Position numbers and translations under genes: made by a program. Shown one piece after another: positions 17,342 through 25,577 of a stretch of 64,000 nt of DNA. Where the stretch lies: the NCBI GenBank assembly GCA_964429855.1, contig CAYSDM010000019.1, positions 1 through 64,000 on the forward strand. The letters are read 5' to 3'. Position 1 is the first letter of the stretch. Each line of letters starts with the position of its first letter. The DNA comes from CALLMM01 sp964429855 (lineage in GTDB: Bacteria; Armatimonadota; Chthonomonadetes; Chthonomonadales; CAJBBX01). The notes beneath the pieces are model-generated. The model was not told where the DNA came from and made no database searches. It saw only the letters and a program-made list of their open reading frames with translations.

Positions 17342-19300
17342 ATGGAAGCAGAGAAGGAAGCGGCTGTCTGGACGCCGGAGTTCACTTTCAAGCTGAAAAC
17401 GGTGGATCAGGTGCGCGTCTCGCCGGACGGGAAGCGGGTTGTCTACTGCGTCACTGAGCCGGTTATGACCGAGGAGAAGAGCGAGTATCTCACGCAGATT
17501 CATCTGGCTCAGGCGGATGGAAGCGGGGGATTTCAACTCACCTTCGGAGAGAAGTCCTCCGGCAACCCGCAATGGTCGCCGGATGGGAGATATATCGCCT
17601 TCACCTCCCGGCGCACAGAGAAGAGTAATCTGTTTGTCCTGCGGGCAGAGGGAGGCGAGGCGGAGCCGTTGACCGATCTGAAGGCGGATGTGGGCGGATT
17701 TGTCTGGTCGCCCGACAGCAGGAGCATCGGCTTTCTGATGCCCGATCCGCCGACGGAGGAGGAGGAGAAGCGCCAGAAGGGGAAAGACGACTGGCTATGG
17801 GTGGACGAGGATGTGAAGCACAACCGGCTCTATGTAGTCTCGCTGGAAAAGGACGCCGACGGGAAGCGCGAACCGAAAAAGCTGACTCTCGAAGACTACA
17901 ATGTCGGCGGTAGTTTCTGGGGCGCGCCGTTTGACTGGTCGCCCGACAGCCGCAAGATCGTCTTTGTCCACACAAAGTCGCCGAAAGCGGACGACTGGGT
18001 GACCGCGAGCGTCTCGGTGGTAGATGTGGAGAGCGGCGAGATTAGATCGCTGACAGACCTTTCCGCCGCCGTCATGCAGCCACTCTACGCTCCTGACGGC
18101 AAGACAATCGCCCTTACCGTGACAGACGATCCTCCCACCTGGGCGTTCTACTCCCGCGTGCATCTGATTCCGGCGGAGGGAGGCGAGTTAAAGCCGCTCT
18201 CGGAGACTTTCGACGGTCAGCCGGCACTGGTTGGTTGGTCGGCGGATGGGAAGCGGCTCTATCTCTATGAACAGTACAGGATCAATCCGCGCCTCTATGC
18301 GCTGGAGGTGGAGAGCGGCGAAATCCAGACTCTCAATGCGGAGAGCGCGGGCGGGCTGAACGTGCCTCATCTGAATGCGTCCCGCACGCGCTTCGGATTT
18401 ACCTGGCAGGCGTTTGAAACCCCGGTGGAGGCTTTTGTCAGTCCCGCCGAATCGTTTCAGCCGACCAGAATCAGCCAGGTAAACGCAGAGATATCCCTTC
18501 CGGCAACAGGAAAATCCGAGGCGATCCGCTGGAAGAGCGAAGACGGCTGGGAGATCGAGGGAATCCTCACCTATCCGGCGAACTACACGCAGGGAGAGCG
18601 CGTACCGCTACTGCTGGTCATACACGGCGGACCGGCAGGGGTTTTCACGGAGACCTTTGTCGGCGCGCCGAACCTCTATCCGACGGGCGTCTTTTCGGCG
18701 AGGGGGTATGCTGTGCTGCGGGTGAATCCGCGCGGCTCCTCCGGCTATGGCGCGGAGTTCCGTCATGCCAACCGGCGCGACTGGGGCGGCATGGACTATC
18801 AAGACCTGATGACCGGGGTGGATCATGTGATAGAGATGGGGGTGGCGGATCCGGAGCGTCTGGGGGTGATGGGCTGGAGCTACGGCGGATTTATGACCTC
18901 CTGGATCATCACGCAGACTCATCGGTTCAAAGCGGCGTCGGTCGGCGCGGCGGTGACGGATCTGGTGAGTTTTAACGGAACCTGCGATATTCCGGGCTTT
19001 GTGCCGGACTACTTCGGGGCGCAGTCGTGGGACGATCTGGAAATCTACCGCGACCACTGCGCGATGTTTCAGGTGAAGGGGGTCCGCACGCCGTCGCTCA
19101 TCCAGCATGGCGATCAGGATGTCCGCGTGCCGATTTCACAGGGATATGAGTTCTACAATGCGCTCAGGCAGCAAGGCGTTCCGGCGCGAATGCTGGTACT
19201 GCCGCGTCAGCCGCACGCACCCAGCGAGCCAAAGATGCTGCTCAAGGTGATGCAGACCAATGTCGAATGGTTCGACCGCTATCTGAAGGCATCGGAATAG
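17342..19300 (+). CDS. S9 family prolyl-oligopeptidase-like peptidase (acylaminoacyl-peptidase/DPP type)
   Basis: A serine peptidase of 652-653 residues. The N-terminal half is a beta-propeller built from WD40/TolB-like PD40 repeats (VSPDGKRVVY, WSPDGRYIAF, WSPDSRSIGF, WSPDSRKIVF), and the C-terminal alpha/beta-hydrolase domain has the triad Ser514 (GWSYGGF), Asp594 (HGDQDVRVP) and His626 (RQPHAPSEP). The usual Gly before the catalytic His is Pro here. No signal peptide is evident, so it is probably cytosolic. ATG 17342 and GTG 17339 are both possible behind AGGAG at 17328-17332. It ends 3 bp before the stop of the convergent ZnuC-like gene. Confidence 0.9.
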   Translation: MEAEKEAAVWTPEFTFKLKTVDQVRVSPDGKRVVYCVTEPVMTEEKSEYLTQIHLAQADGSGGFQLTFGEKSSGNPQWSPDGRYIAFTSRRTEKSNLFVLRAEGGEAEPLTDLKADVGGFVWSPDSRSIGFLMPDPPTEEEEKRQKGKDDWLWVDEDVKHNRLYVVSLEKDADGKREPKKLTLEDYNVGGSFWGAPFDWSPDSRKIVFVHTKSPKADDWVTASVSVVDVESGEIRSLTDLSAAVMQPLYAPDGKTIALTVTDDPPTWAFYSRVHLIPAEGGELKPLSETFDGQPALVGWSADGKRLYLYEQYRINPRLYALEVESGEIQTLNAESAGGLNVPHLNASRTRFGFTWQAFETPVEAFVSPAESFQPTRISQVNAEISLPATGKSEAIRWKSEDGWEIEGILTYPANYTQGERVPLLLVIHGGPAGVFTETFVGAPNLYPTGVFSARGYAVLRVNPRGSSGYGAEFRHANRRDWGGMDYQDLMTGVDHVIEMGVADPERLGVMGWSYGGFMTSWIITQTHRFKAASVGAAVTDLVSFNGTCDIPGFVPDYFGAQSWDDLEIYRDHCAMFQVKGVRTPSLIQHGDQDVRVPISQGYEFYNALRQQGVPARMLVLPRQPHAPSEPKMLLKVMQTNVEWFDRYLKASE

Positions 19301-19303
19301 GCG

Positions 19304-20026
19304 TCAGTTGTCGTGATGGTGGTAGATGGACGCGGCGTGTCCGTAGAGTTGTTCCAGGGTCTCCTCGTTGAGAATCTCGCGGGGAGGTCCCTGGCACATC
19401 AGACGCCGGTTGATGCAGATGACGCGAGAGGCGTAGCTGTAGACCACCGAGATGTCGTGCGAGACCATGATGACCGCCATTTTTCGGGTCTCGCGCAGCC
19501 GCTCCAGCACATCGTAGAACCGCTGTTCGCCCTCCTGATCAATGCCGGTCGCCGGTTCATCCAGAAACATCAGGCGCGGCTCGTGAATCAGGTTCGCCGC
19601 AATCAGCATTCGTTGAAGCTCTCCGCCGGATAGCTCGCCTACCTGACGATTCAGCAGTCTTTCGGCGTCCACTTCGCCCAGCGCGCGCTGCACCGAGTCG
19701 CGGGAATGAAAGCGCGGGGGCGTATTGATCTGCATGAACTCCCGTACCGTGATCGGGATCGTGCGATCCAGTTCCAGCCGTTGCGGCACATAGCCGATCC
19801 AGGCGCGCTCCTCCCCCAGTTTCACCAGCGGTTTACCGAACAGACGCACCGCCCCGGAGCGAATCGGCATCAGTCCCAGCACGGCGCGCAGCAGCGTGGT
19901 CTTTCCGGCTCCGTTCGGACCGATCAGCGCCACCATCTCCCCCTGCTCCATCGTCAGGGAGACATCCTCCACGATAACGCTTCTTCCATAAGCGACCGTC
20001 AGATTTTCCACTTCCAGAATAGCCAT
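19304..20026 (-). CDS. ABC transporter ATPase, zinc/manganese (ZnuC/AdcC-like)
   Basis: A 240-residue ABC ATPase with Walker A GPNGAGKTT, signature LSGGELQRM, Walker B LMFLDEP and H-loop MVSHD. The His-rich C-terminus (SIYHHHDN) and the general sequence match the ATPases of ZnuABC/AdcABC-type metal importers. No permease is adjacent; a matching substrate-binding protein is 20 kb away at 39853. A short AGAAG/CTTCT hairpin lies at the ribosome site and an AAAGGT-n5-ACCTTT inverted repeat lies at 20047-20063, about 20 bp upstream of the start. That repeat could be an operator, but no known Zur box was recognised. Confidence 0.82.
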   Translation of the reverse strand: MAILEVENLTVAYGRSVIVEDVSLTMEQGEMVALIGPNGAGKTTLLRAVLGLMPIRSGAVRLFGKPLVKLGEERAWIGYVPQRLELDRTIPITVREFMQINTPPRFHSRDSVQRALGEVDAERLLNRQVGELSGGELQRMLIAANLIHEPRLMFLDEPATGIDQEGEQRFYDVLERLRETRKMAVIMVSHDISVVYSYASRVICINRRLMCQGPPREILNEETLEQLYGHAASIYHHHDN

Positions 20027-20268
20027 CGGGAGAAGTTACCTTCTGTAAAGGTTTCAGACCTTTGCGGTACTGACTCTTCGTGTATAGAAGGTCTTTATTC
20101 CTGCTTTTGTGATCAATACCCCGGATTATCCCTCCGCAACTGTTGCCTTCAGTTAGCCCTTCTGTAACCTGTCGTTAATCTTGCTTTGATAAGCTGGTAT
20201 GCAGACGCCGGGAAGCGTTCCCTTCTTTCGGCGACAACCCATATCACCGCGAAATGGAGAACACTGGC

Positions 20269-20991
20269 ATGTCTCTTCTGCGAAACAAGATGGCGCTGCT
20301 GGCGATAGGCGTGGCTCTGCTGCCCGCTCTGTTGTTCGTCGGCGCGCGCGGCTCCGACCATGCCGACACGCCGGAGATATACGACTCTCCGGGCGTAGAC
20401 CTCTCGGACGTGTTTGTATTTCCCAGCCCGACAAACGCCAACAACGTGGTGCTGGCGATGTGCGCGCGACCCCTGATCCCGTCAGGGCAGTCGGCAAACT
20501 TCTCGTTTGACCCCAGCGTGCTGTATCAGTTCAAGATTGACAATACGGCGGATAACGTGGAGGATCTGGTGATCCAAGCCTCCTTCAGCGGGGTCGGCGC
20601 CAATCAAGATGCGAAGATCGTCGGACCCATTCGCCCGATCCGCACCGGAACGATCACCGAAATGGTTCCGGCGCAGGTGACCACCGGTAAAATCAACACC
20701 GTCTTCAATCCGGCTCCGGGCATCACGGCGTTTGCCGGGGCGCGGGAAGACCCCTTCTTCTTCGACCTGGATCGTTTCTATGCGATCTTCCCGGATCGCA
20801 AGACCCCGATCACCAAGACCCCGGTCTCCAATCCGAATCAGCCGCAGCTTCTCTCCTGGCGCAACCCTGCAGAGGCGGTGGACTTTCTCGCCGGTTTCAA
20901 TGTACTTTCAATTGTGGTCGAGGTTCCCAAATCGCAGTTGATCGGGACAGGCGACGGTAAAATTCGTGTCTGGTGTACCACCAGCCGCTAG
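20269..20991 (+). CDS. Secreted DUF4331-like protein, N-terminal half
   Basis: A 240-residue exported protein with a clear signal peptide (residues about 8-27) ending near FVGARG, then GSDHADTPE, the typical start of DUF4331 proteins, followed by DVFVFPSP and FFDLDRFYAIF blocks. Full-length DUF4331 proteins are longer; the missing C-terminal part seems to be the next gene. ATG 20269 is preferred to the in-frame ATG at 20254 because GGAGA lies 8 bp before it and gives a normal signal peptide. Function unknown. The next gene starts 18 bp downstream. Confidence 0.75.
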   Translation: MSLLRNKMALLAIGVALLPALLFVGARGSDHADTPEIYDSPGVDLSDVFVFPSPTNANNVVLAMCARPLIPSGQSANFSFDPSVLYQFKIDNTADNVEDLVIQASFSGVGANQDAKIVGPIRPIRTGTITEMVPAQVTTGKINTVFNPAPGITAFAGAREDPFFFDLDRFYAIFPDRKTPITKTPVSNPNQPQLLSWRNPAEAVDFLAGFNVLSIVVEVPKSQLIGTGDGKIRVWCTTSR

Positions 20992-21009
20992 AAAAGGAGA
21001 AGATAAGGA

Positions 21010-21573
21010 ATGAAACGCACACTACTTTTAAGCCTCTCTGCGATAGCGTTACTGGGAGTGACCGGGCTGTATGGATGCGGCGGCGGCGGCGGCGCGAGAA
21101 CCTACCGGCAGGTGGATCGGCTGGCGCGCCCGGTGGTCAATGAGGCACTGGCGACGGTTGCCAACAATCGGCACAAGGTGAACAATGAGATCAATCCGAC
21201 CGGAGATAACGGCGAACTGGCGAACGATATTCGCAGCTTTATGACGGGAACTGCCGGGCGCTCTACTCAAATTACCGATGTGCTGGTATCGGTGCTGGTT
21301 CCCGATGTGATGGTGGCCGATCTGAATCAGGCGGGCCCGGCGGCTTATCTGGGCGTCGAGACCAATGGAGCGACCGGCGGGCGGTTCGGGGGACGCATGT
21401 TAACGGATGATGTCGTGGATATCTCTCTGGGAGCGATCTTTGGCAATACCATCTCCGCGCTCGGACTGGCTCCGGATGACGGCAAGGCGATCCCTGCGCT
21501 GACCTCCGACAACGTCGGTCCCGGGGCGAAGCACTTCAAGACCACCTTCCCCTATCTGGGCGATCCCCGGTAG
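21010..21573 (+). CDS. Putative lipoprotein, DUF4331 C-terminal-like
   Basis: A 187-residue protein with its own signal peptide and a lipobox-like LYGC followed by a poly-Gly linker. The body (RLARPVVNEAL, PDVMVADLNQ, GGRMLTDDVVDISLG, FPYLGDP) looks like the C-terminal portion of DUF4331 proteins, so it appears to complete the preceding gene as a separately exported and probably membrane-anchored half. AAAGGAGAAG precedes the ATG. A perfect 15-bp inverted repeat follows the stop. Confidence 0.72.
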   Translation: MKRTLLLSLSAIALLGVTGLYGCGGGGGARTYRQVDRLARPVVNEALATVANNRHKVNNEINPTGDNGELANDIRSFMTGTAGRSTQITDVLVSVLVPDVMVADLNQAGPAAYLGVETNGATGGRFGGRMLTDDVVDISLGAIFGNTISALGLAPDDGKAIPALTSDNVGPGAKHFKTTFPYLGDPR

Positions 21574-21581
21574 CAGCCTTG

Positions 21582-21614
21582 CTCTTCATGGAGGCGGATC
21601 GCCTCCATGAAGAG
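21582..21614 (+). promoter_or_regulatory. Perfect 15-bp hairpin before the TPR gene
   Basis: CTCTTCATGGAGGCG and its exact complement flank a GAT loop. No T-run follows; instead AGGAGCAGGA, the ribosome site of the next gene, begins immediately. It could stabilise the upstream transcript end or modulate access to the ribosome site. Confidence 0.5.
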
Positions 21615-21628
21615 AGGAGCAGGAAGCG

Positions 21629-22885
21629 ATGCAGCGATTATCTCTTCTTCTTGCGTGTATGACGGGACTCGGGTTGCTGATCTGGTGGTCTACACCCTAC
21701 AATCCCGCCGTCGTCTTACAGCCTCCCGCCATGAATCGCGCTCTTTATGATCCTGCGCAGGCGCACAAGACCATTGTCTTTTATGAACGACGGATACGGC
21801 GCGATCCGCAGAGCGCGCTCGATCTGGCTTTTCTTTCTGGAGCATACCTTCAACACAGTCGCGAGACCGGCGATATTGCGGATGCGGTGCGCGCAGAACA
21901 AGCGGCGCGCCGTTCACTCGCAGTCCGTTCCTACAACAACGTAGCGGCCGCCAACCGCCTGACGATCAGCCTGCTGACTCAGCACCGGTTCTCAGACGCG
22001 CAGCGCGCGGCGGATCGCGCCCTCGCGCAGTATCCTGACGATCTGCAGGCGAAACGGCTTCGCGTGGAGATTCTGATCGAGCGGGGTGATTATCAGGCGG
22101 CGGAGAAGTCCCTGAATCGTCTTGTACGGGAGTCGGATCATGTGAGCGTGCTGGCGCTTCATGCGCGAATGCTGGAGATCAATGGCGAGCCGGAGCGGTC
22201 TCTGGCTATTTTTCAGCGCATTCAGAGCCGGATCGAACGCATCCCGGATATGAACCCGGTGGATGTCGCCTGGTACGCCGGGAAAGAGGGCGACCTGCTG
22301 GCGGGAATGGGGAGGAGCGAAGAGGCGGAACGCGCCTATCGGCGCGCGCTGGAGGCGTTCCCAAGGGACTTCAAGACGCTGACTTCGCTGGCGCGACTGG
22401 CTGCGGAACGCGGCGACTGGTTGCAGGCGATCCAGTGGGGTGAGCATTCCGCTGCGATTGTTCCCGCGCCCGAGACGCTCGCGCTGATCGCCGAGGCACG
22501 CATGGCGCGAGGAGAGACGGTAAAAGCCCAACAACAGTACCGACTTATCGAGGCGATAGCGAAGCTGTCACGCGCTCAGGGAACGGTCTATAACCGGCAG
22601 CGCGCGCAATATCTGGCAGATCGGAACATCCATCTGGATGAAGCCCTGATGCTGGCGCGCCGCGAACTGAAAGAGCGCCGGGATATCGTCTCCTGGGATA
22701 CGCTGGCATGGGTCTGCTGTCGAAAAGCTATGCAGACGAAAGAGACGAAGCGTCGGCGCGCGCTTCTTTCCGAAGCGCAGGCTGCAATCCGAATCGCGCT
22801 CTCCCGTCATACACGCAGCGCCAGGATCCGCCGTCATGCTGATCTCATCGCACAGATCAACAATGATCGCGTCTCAGCGCGATGA
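21629..22885 (+). CDS. TPR-repeat protein with N-terminal membrane anchor/signal
   Basis: A 418-residue protein with an N-terminal hydrophobic segment (about residues 3-20) followed by helical tetratricopeptide-like repeats, including a stretch reading AGMGRSEEAERAYRRALEAFPRD. Arg- and Ala-rich helices continue to the C-terminus. It probably acts as a periplasmic or membrane-attached scaffold. It sits between the DUF4331 pair and an SRPBCC protein; the 15-bp gap to the latter suggests one transcript. Confidence 0.72.
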   Translation: MQRLSLLLACMTGLGLLIWWSTPYNPAVVLQPPAMNRALYDPAQAHKTIVFYERRIRRDPQSALDLAFLSGAYLQHSRETGDIADAVRAEQAARRSLAVRSYNNVAAANRLTISLLTQHRFSDAQRAADRALAQYPDDLQAKRLRVEILIERGDYQAAEKSLNRLVRESDHVSVLALHARMLEINGEPERSLAIFQRIQSRIERIPDMNPVDVAWYAGKEGDLLAGMGRSEEAERAYRRALEAFPRDFKTLTSLARLAAERGDWLQAIQWGEHSAAIVPAPETLALIAEARMARGETVKAQQQYRLIEAIAKLSRAQGTVYNRQRAQYLADRNIHLDEALMLARRELKERRDIVSWDTLAWVCCRKAMQTKETKRRRALLSEAQAAIRIALSRHTRSARIRRHADLIAQINNDRVSAR

Positions 22886-22900
22886 AAGGAGGGAGGCGGA

Positions 22901-23389
22901 ATGTCGAACTACCGTTTTCTAACTCACTGGCGGTTTGAGGCTTCGAGTCAGAGGGTGTGGGAGGTGCTGACCGATATGGAGAAGCTGCCTCTCTGGTGGG
23001 AGAGTTTTGAGAAAGCGATCCCCCGTAACCCTGATCGACAGGCGGAGCCGGGCGGCATAATGGACTGCGTGGTGCGCGGCAGTCGGTTCTATGCGCTGCG
23101 CTTCTCGCTGGAGATCGTTGAGTGGAACGCGCCAGTCTGCCTGAAGCTTCGGGCTAAGGGCGATCTGGAAGGGATCGGGGAGTGGAGATTGTCGGAACGG
23201 AACGGGGCGACAGAGGTGGACTACCTCTGGGAGGTGCGCCTGACCAGACCGCTGCTGGCATGGCTGGGGCGCTGGCGTCCGGTTCGCCGCTATCTGGAAA
23301 ACAATCATGAGCGTGTGATGCGGCAGGGAGATGAACGCCTGAAGACGCTCATGAAATCTGCGAATCATCATCTGATCCCACATATCTGA
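22901..23389 (+). CDS. SRPBCC/START-like domain protein (polyketide cyclase family)
   Basis: A 162-residue single-domain protein resembling the polyketide cyclase/dehydrase group: it opens with YRFLTHWRFEASSQRVWEVL, a typical first strand and helix of the fold, and contains LPLWWESFE and the G-x-G-x-W block (EGIGEWRLSE). Such proteins bind hydrophobic small ligands, but no ligand is known here. GAAAGGAGGGAGGCGG precedes the ATG. A metal exporter follows 19 bp downstream. Confidence 0.7.
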   Translation: MSNYRFLTHWRFEASSQRVWEVLTDMEKLPLWWESFEKAIPRNPDRQAEPGGIMDCVVRGSRFYALRFSLEIVEWNAPVCLKLRAKGDLEGIGEWRLSERNGATEVDYLWEVRLTRPLLAWLGRWRPVRRYLENNHERVMRQGDERLKTLMKSANHHLIPHI

Positions 23390-23408
23390 ACTGGAAAGGA
23401 GGATAAGA

Positions 23409-24902
23409 ATGTCACGAATCACTTTGAGATATAGCCTGCTGGTCGCTGCCGCTCTTCTGACTGTGTGGAGCGGACAACCGGCGGCAGCGCATCCGATGGG
23501 CAATTTTTCGATCAGTCACTACACGCGGATAGAGGCGCACCCGGATACTGTCCAACTGCGCTATATCCTCGATATGGCGGAGATCCCGACTGTCACCGAA
23601 AAGATGGCTCTCGATGCAGACCGAGATGGCAGCGTTACGGAGGAGGAGAAACGCTCCTATCTGAGACGGCGCGAGCCGGAACTTCTGGCAGGACTGACCC
23701 TGACGATCAATCACGCGCCCGCTGCGCTGAATATTGTTCGAAGCGACCTCTCTCTGATCCCCGGAGCCGGGGGACTGGATACCCTAAAGATCACATTCGA
23801 TATGCAGGCAGGCTATCCAGCCCGCGCCGAGAGTTATGCGGTCGCGTATCAGGATCGCAACTATTCGGAGCGGGTAGGATGGAAGGAGATTGTCACCATT
23901 GCGGGAAACGGTATGACGATCCGCGAGACGACCGCCGCCATCGCCGACCAGAGCCGGGAGTTAAGCCACTATCCTCTCGATGCTATTCCGGTTCAGATGA
24001 CTCAGGCGACGTTCACGGCGGGAGTCGGGGGAAGCGGAACCGGTATCGCGAAAAGCCTTCTGCCTTCCGGTTCCGGCAAGGGCGGAACGACCCCGCGAGA
24101 CGCCTTCACGCAGGCGATCACGGAGCGAAACCTGACTCCGGGACTGATGCTGGCGGGACTGGGGATCGCTTTTATGTTTGGCGCGTTCCATGCGCTCTCG
24201 CCGGGACATGGCAAGGCGATGGTCGCCGCCTATCTGGTCGGGGCGAGAGGAACGCTCAAACACGCGGCGGTTCTGGGACTGGTGGTCACCTTTACGCACA
24301 CGATGGGAGTCTTTGCGCTGGGGCTGGTGACGCTCTTCGCCTCCCGCTATATCGTACCGGAGCGGCTCTACTCGATTCTGAGCGTGGTGAGCGGTTTGAT
24401 GGTGGTCGGAGTGGGAGGTTGGCTGCTCTATGCGCGGTGGCGCGGTCTGGAGGTCGGGCATCACCACCGTCATCAATATCACGATCATCATCACGATCAC
24501 GATCATCACCATCATGACCATGACCATCACGATCATGACCATGACCATCACGATCATCACCATCACCATCACCTGCCAGAGGGACCCATTACCGCGCGCG
24601 GATTGATAGCGCTCGGAGTATCGGGAGGAATTGTACCTTGCCCATCCGCGCTGGTGGTGCTGCTCTCCGCGATTGCGCTGAACCGCATCGGTTATGGCAT
24701 GGCGTTAATCAGCGCGTTCAGCGCAGGGCTGGCGGCCGTGCTGGTAGGGATCGGGATACTGGTGGTGAGCGCGCAGGGACTTCTGAGTCGTCTGCCTTCG
24801 GGCGGAGGATGGATGCGAAAGCTGCCGGTCGCCAGCGCGCTGGTTATCACCATGATCGGGATGTTACTCGTGGCTCGCGCGCTGGCGCAAGTGGCGCCCT
24901 GA
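23409..24902 (+). CDS. NicO/RcnA-family nickel/cobalt exporter with EF-hand and His-rich loop
   Basis: A 497-residue membrane protein. After a signal-like N-terminus (residues 8-27, ending AAAHPMG), a soluble domain includes a perfect 12-residue EF-hand-type loop DADRDGSVTEEE (69-80). The C-terminal membrane domain carries the NicO motif FGAFHALSPGHGKAMVAAYL. A roughly 35-residue loop made almost only of His and Asp (encoded at 24461-24572) follows, then GVSGGIVPCPSALVVL. The His loop is typical of RcnA-like exporters. Ni/Co efflux is inferred from the family. AAAGGAGG precedes ATG 23409. A strong terminator follows. Confidence 0.85.
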   Translation: MSRITLRYSLLVAAALLTVWSGQPAAAHPMGNFSISHYTRIEAHPDTVQLRYILDMAEIPTVTEKMALDADRDGSVTEEEKRSYLRRREPELLAGLTLTINHAPAALNIVRSDLSLIPGAGGLDTLKITFDMQAGYPARAESYAVAYQDRNYSERVGWKEIVTIAGNGMTIRETTAAIADQSRELSHYPLDAIPVQMTQATFTAGVGGSGTGIAKSLLPSGSGKGGTTPRDAFTQAITERNLTPGLMLAGLGIAFMFGAFHALSPGHGKAMVAAYLVGARGTLKHAAVLGLVVTFTHTMGVFALGLVTLFASRYIVPERLYSILSVVSGLMVVGVGGWLLYARWRGLEVGHHHRHQYHDHHHDHDHHHHDHDHHDHDHDHHDHHHHHHLPEGPITARGLIALGVSGGIVPCPSALVVLLSAIALNRIGYGMALISAFSAGLAAVLVGIGILVVSAQGLLSRLPSGGGWMRKLPVASALVITMIGMLLVARALAQVAP

Positions 24903-24907
24903 ATGAA

Positions 24908-24941
24908 AGACGCCCCCGATCCTTTTCAGAATCGGGGGCGT
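24908..24941. terminator. Bidirectional terminator between convergent genes
   Basis: GACGCCCCCGAT pairs perfectly with ATCGGGGGCGTC around a ten-base loop. The minus-strand reading is followed by TTTCATTC, so it may serve both the exporter and the coiled-coil gene. Confidence 0.75.
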
Positions 24942-24954
24942 CCACTGCGTAGCG

Positions 24955-25392
24955 CTATTTGATCTGCGCTGTCGGTTTGGCGAGGGAGGGCTGCGGAGGA
25001 GGAGTCGCGTTCTTCTGGGTCTTCTCCATTGCCGCCTGTTCCTTTGCGATACCTTCCTCGCCATCCATACGTCGCTTGTGCCAGTCCTCGGAGATATCCA
25101 TGCCGCCGGGGGTAAGAGAGCCGCGCGGAGCCGTTCGGGACTCCTTTGCCTGCTTCTCCATCACCTTGCGCTGCTCTTCGGCTTTCTTGCGCTGCTCCAT
25201 CATCTGGCGTCGCATCTGCACCTCCTGCTCCTGCATCTGCTTTTTCGCCTGCTCCTGCTGCGCTTTGTTTGCCGCGTCAATCTGCTCAGCCGTCGGCTTT
25301 TCCGGTGCACTGGCTTTCTTGACGACGTTGGTCACGATGCCAAGCAGCGCCACCAGGACGACCAGAACCATGATGGTAAAAACTCTGGACAT
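24955..25392 (-). CDS. Small membrane-anchored coiled-coil protein
   Basis: A 145-residue protein: one transmembrane helix (about residues 4-22, FTIMVLVVLVALLGIVTNVV), then a Gln/Lys/Glu/Met-rich coiled coil (about 35-90) and a Pro-rich tail. No family recognised. ATG 25392 was chosen because GGAGAAGGG lies about 9 bp upstream; the frame is open back to 25473 without one. It stands alone between the exporter and the mla genes. An envelope structural role is possible but unproven. Confidence 0.65.
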   Translation of the reverse strand: MSRVFTIMVLVVLVALLGIVTNVVKKASAPEKPTAEQIDAANKAQQEQAKKQMQEQEVQMRRQMMEQRKKAEEQRKVMEKQAKESRTAPRGSLTPGGMDISEDWHKRRMDGEEGIAKEQAAMEKTQKNATPPPQPSLAKPTAQIK

Positions 25393-25538
25393 AATTGCGA
25401 ATCCCTTCTCCTTAATCTGTATGAACCGGACGATGCAAAGAATGGTCTGAATCAAGTACGCAATTATAACCATCCTTTGTTTCCTGTGTCAAGTTCGTAA
25501 AGCTGCGGGTTAAGCGAGCGACCATACTGTTCGGAAGA

Positions 25539-25568
25539 TTGACAGAAGCAGGAAAGGGGTTGTATACT
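25539..25568 (+). promoter_or_regulatory. Sigma-70 promoter placing the start site at the mlaE ATG (leaderless)
   Basis: TTGACA at 25539-25544 and TATACT at 25563-25568 are 18 bp apart. The expected start is about 25575-25578, at the ATG of mlaE (25578). No Shine-Dalgarno lies before that ATG. Confidence 0.72.
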
Positions 25569-25577
25569 TATCGCGCT

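Noticed and set aside
20047..20063. AAAGGT-n5-ACCTTT as a Zur operator for the ZnuC-like gene
   Set aside because: Too short and unlike the usual Zur box; kept only as an unassigned inverted repeat.
24461..24572. CAT/CAC/GAT repeat that looks like a microsatellite or array
   Set aside because: It is the in-frame His/Asp loop of the metal exporter, not a CRISPR or independent repeat.
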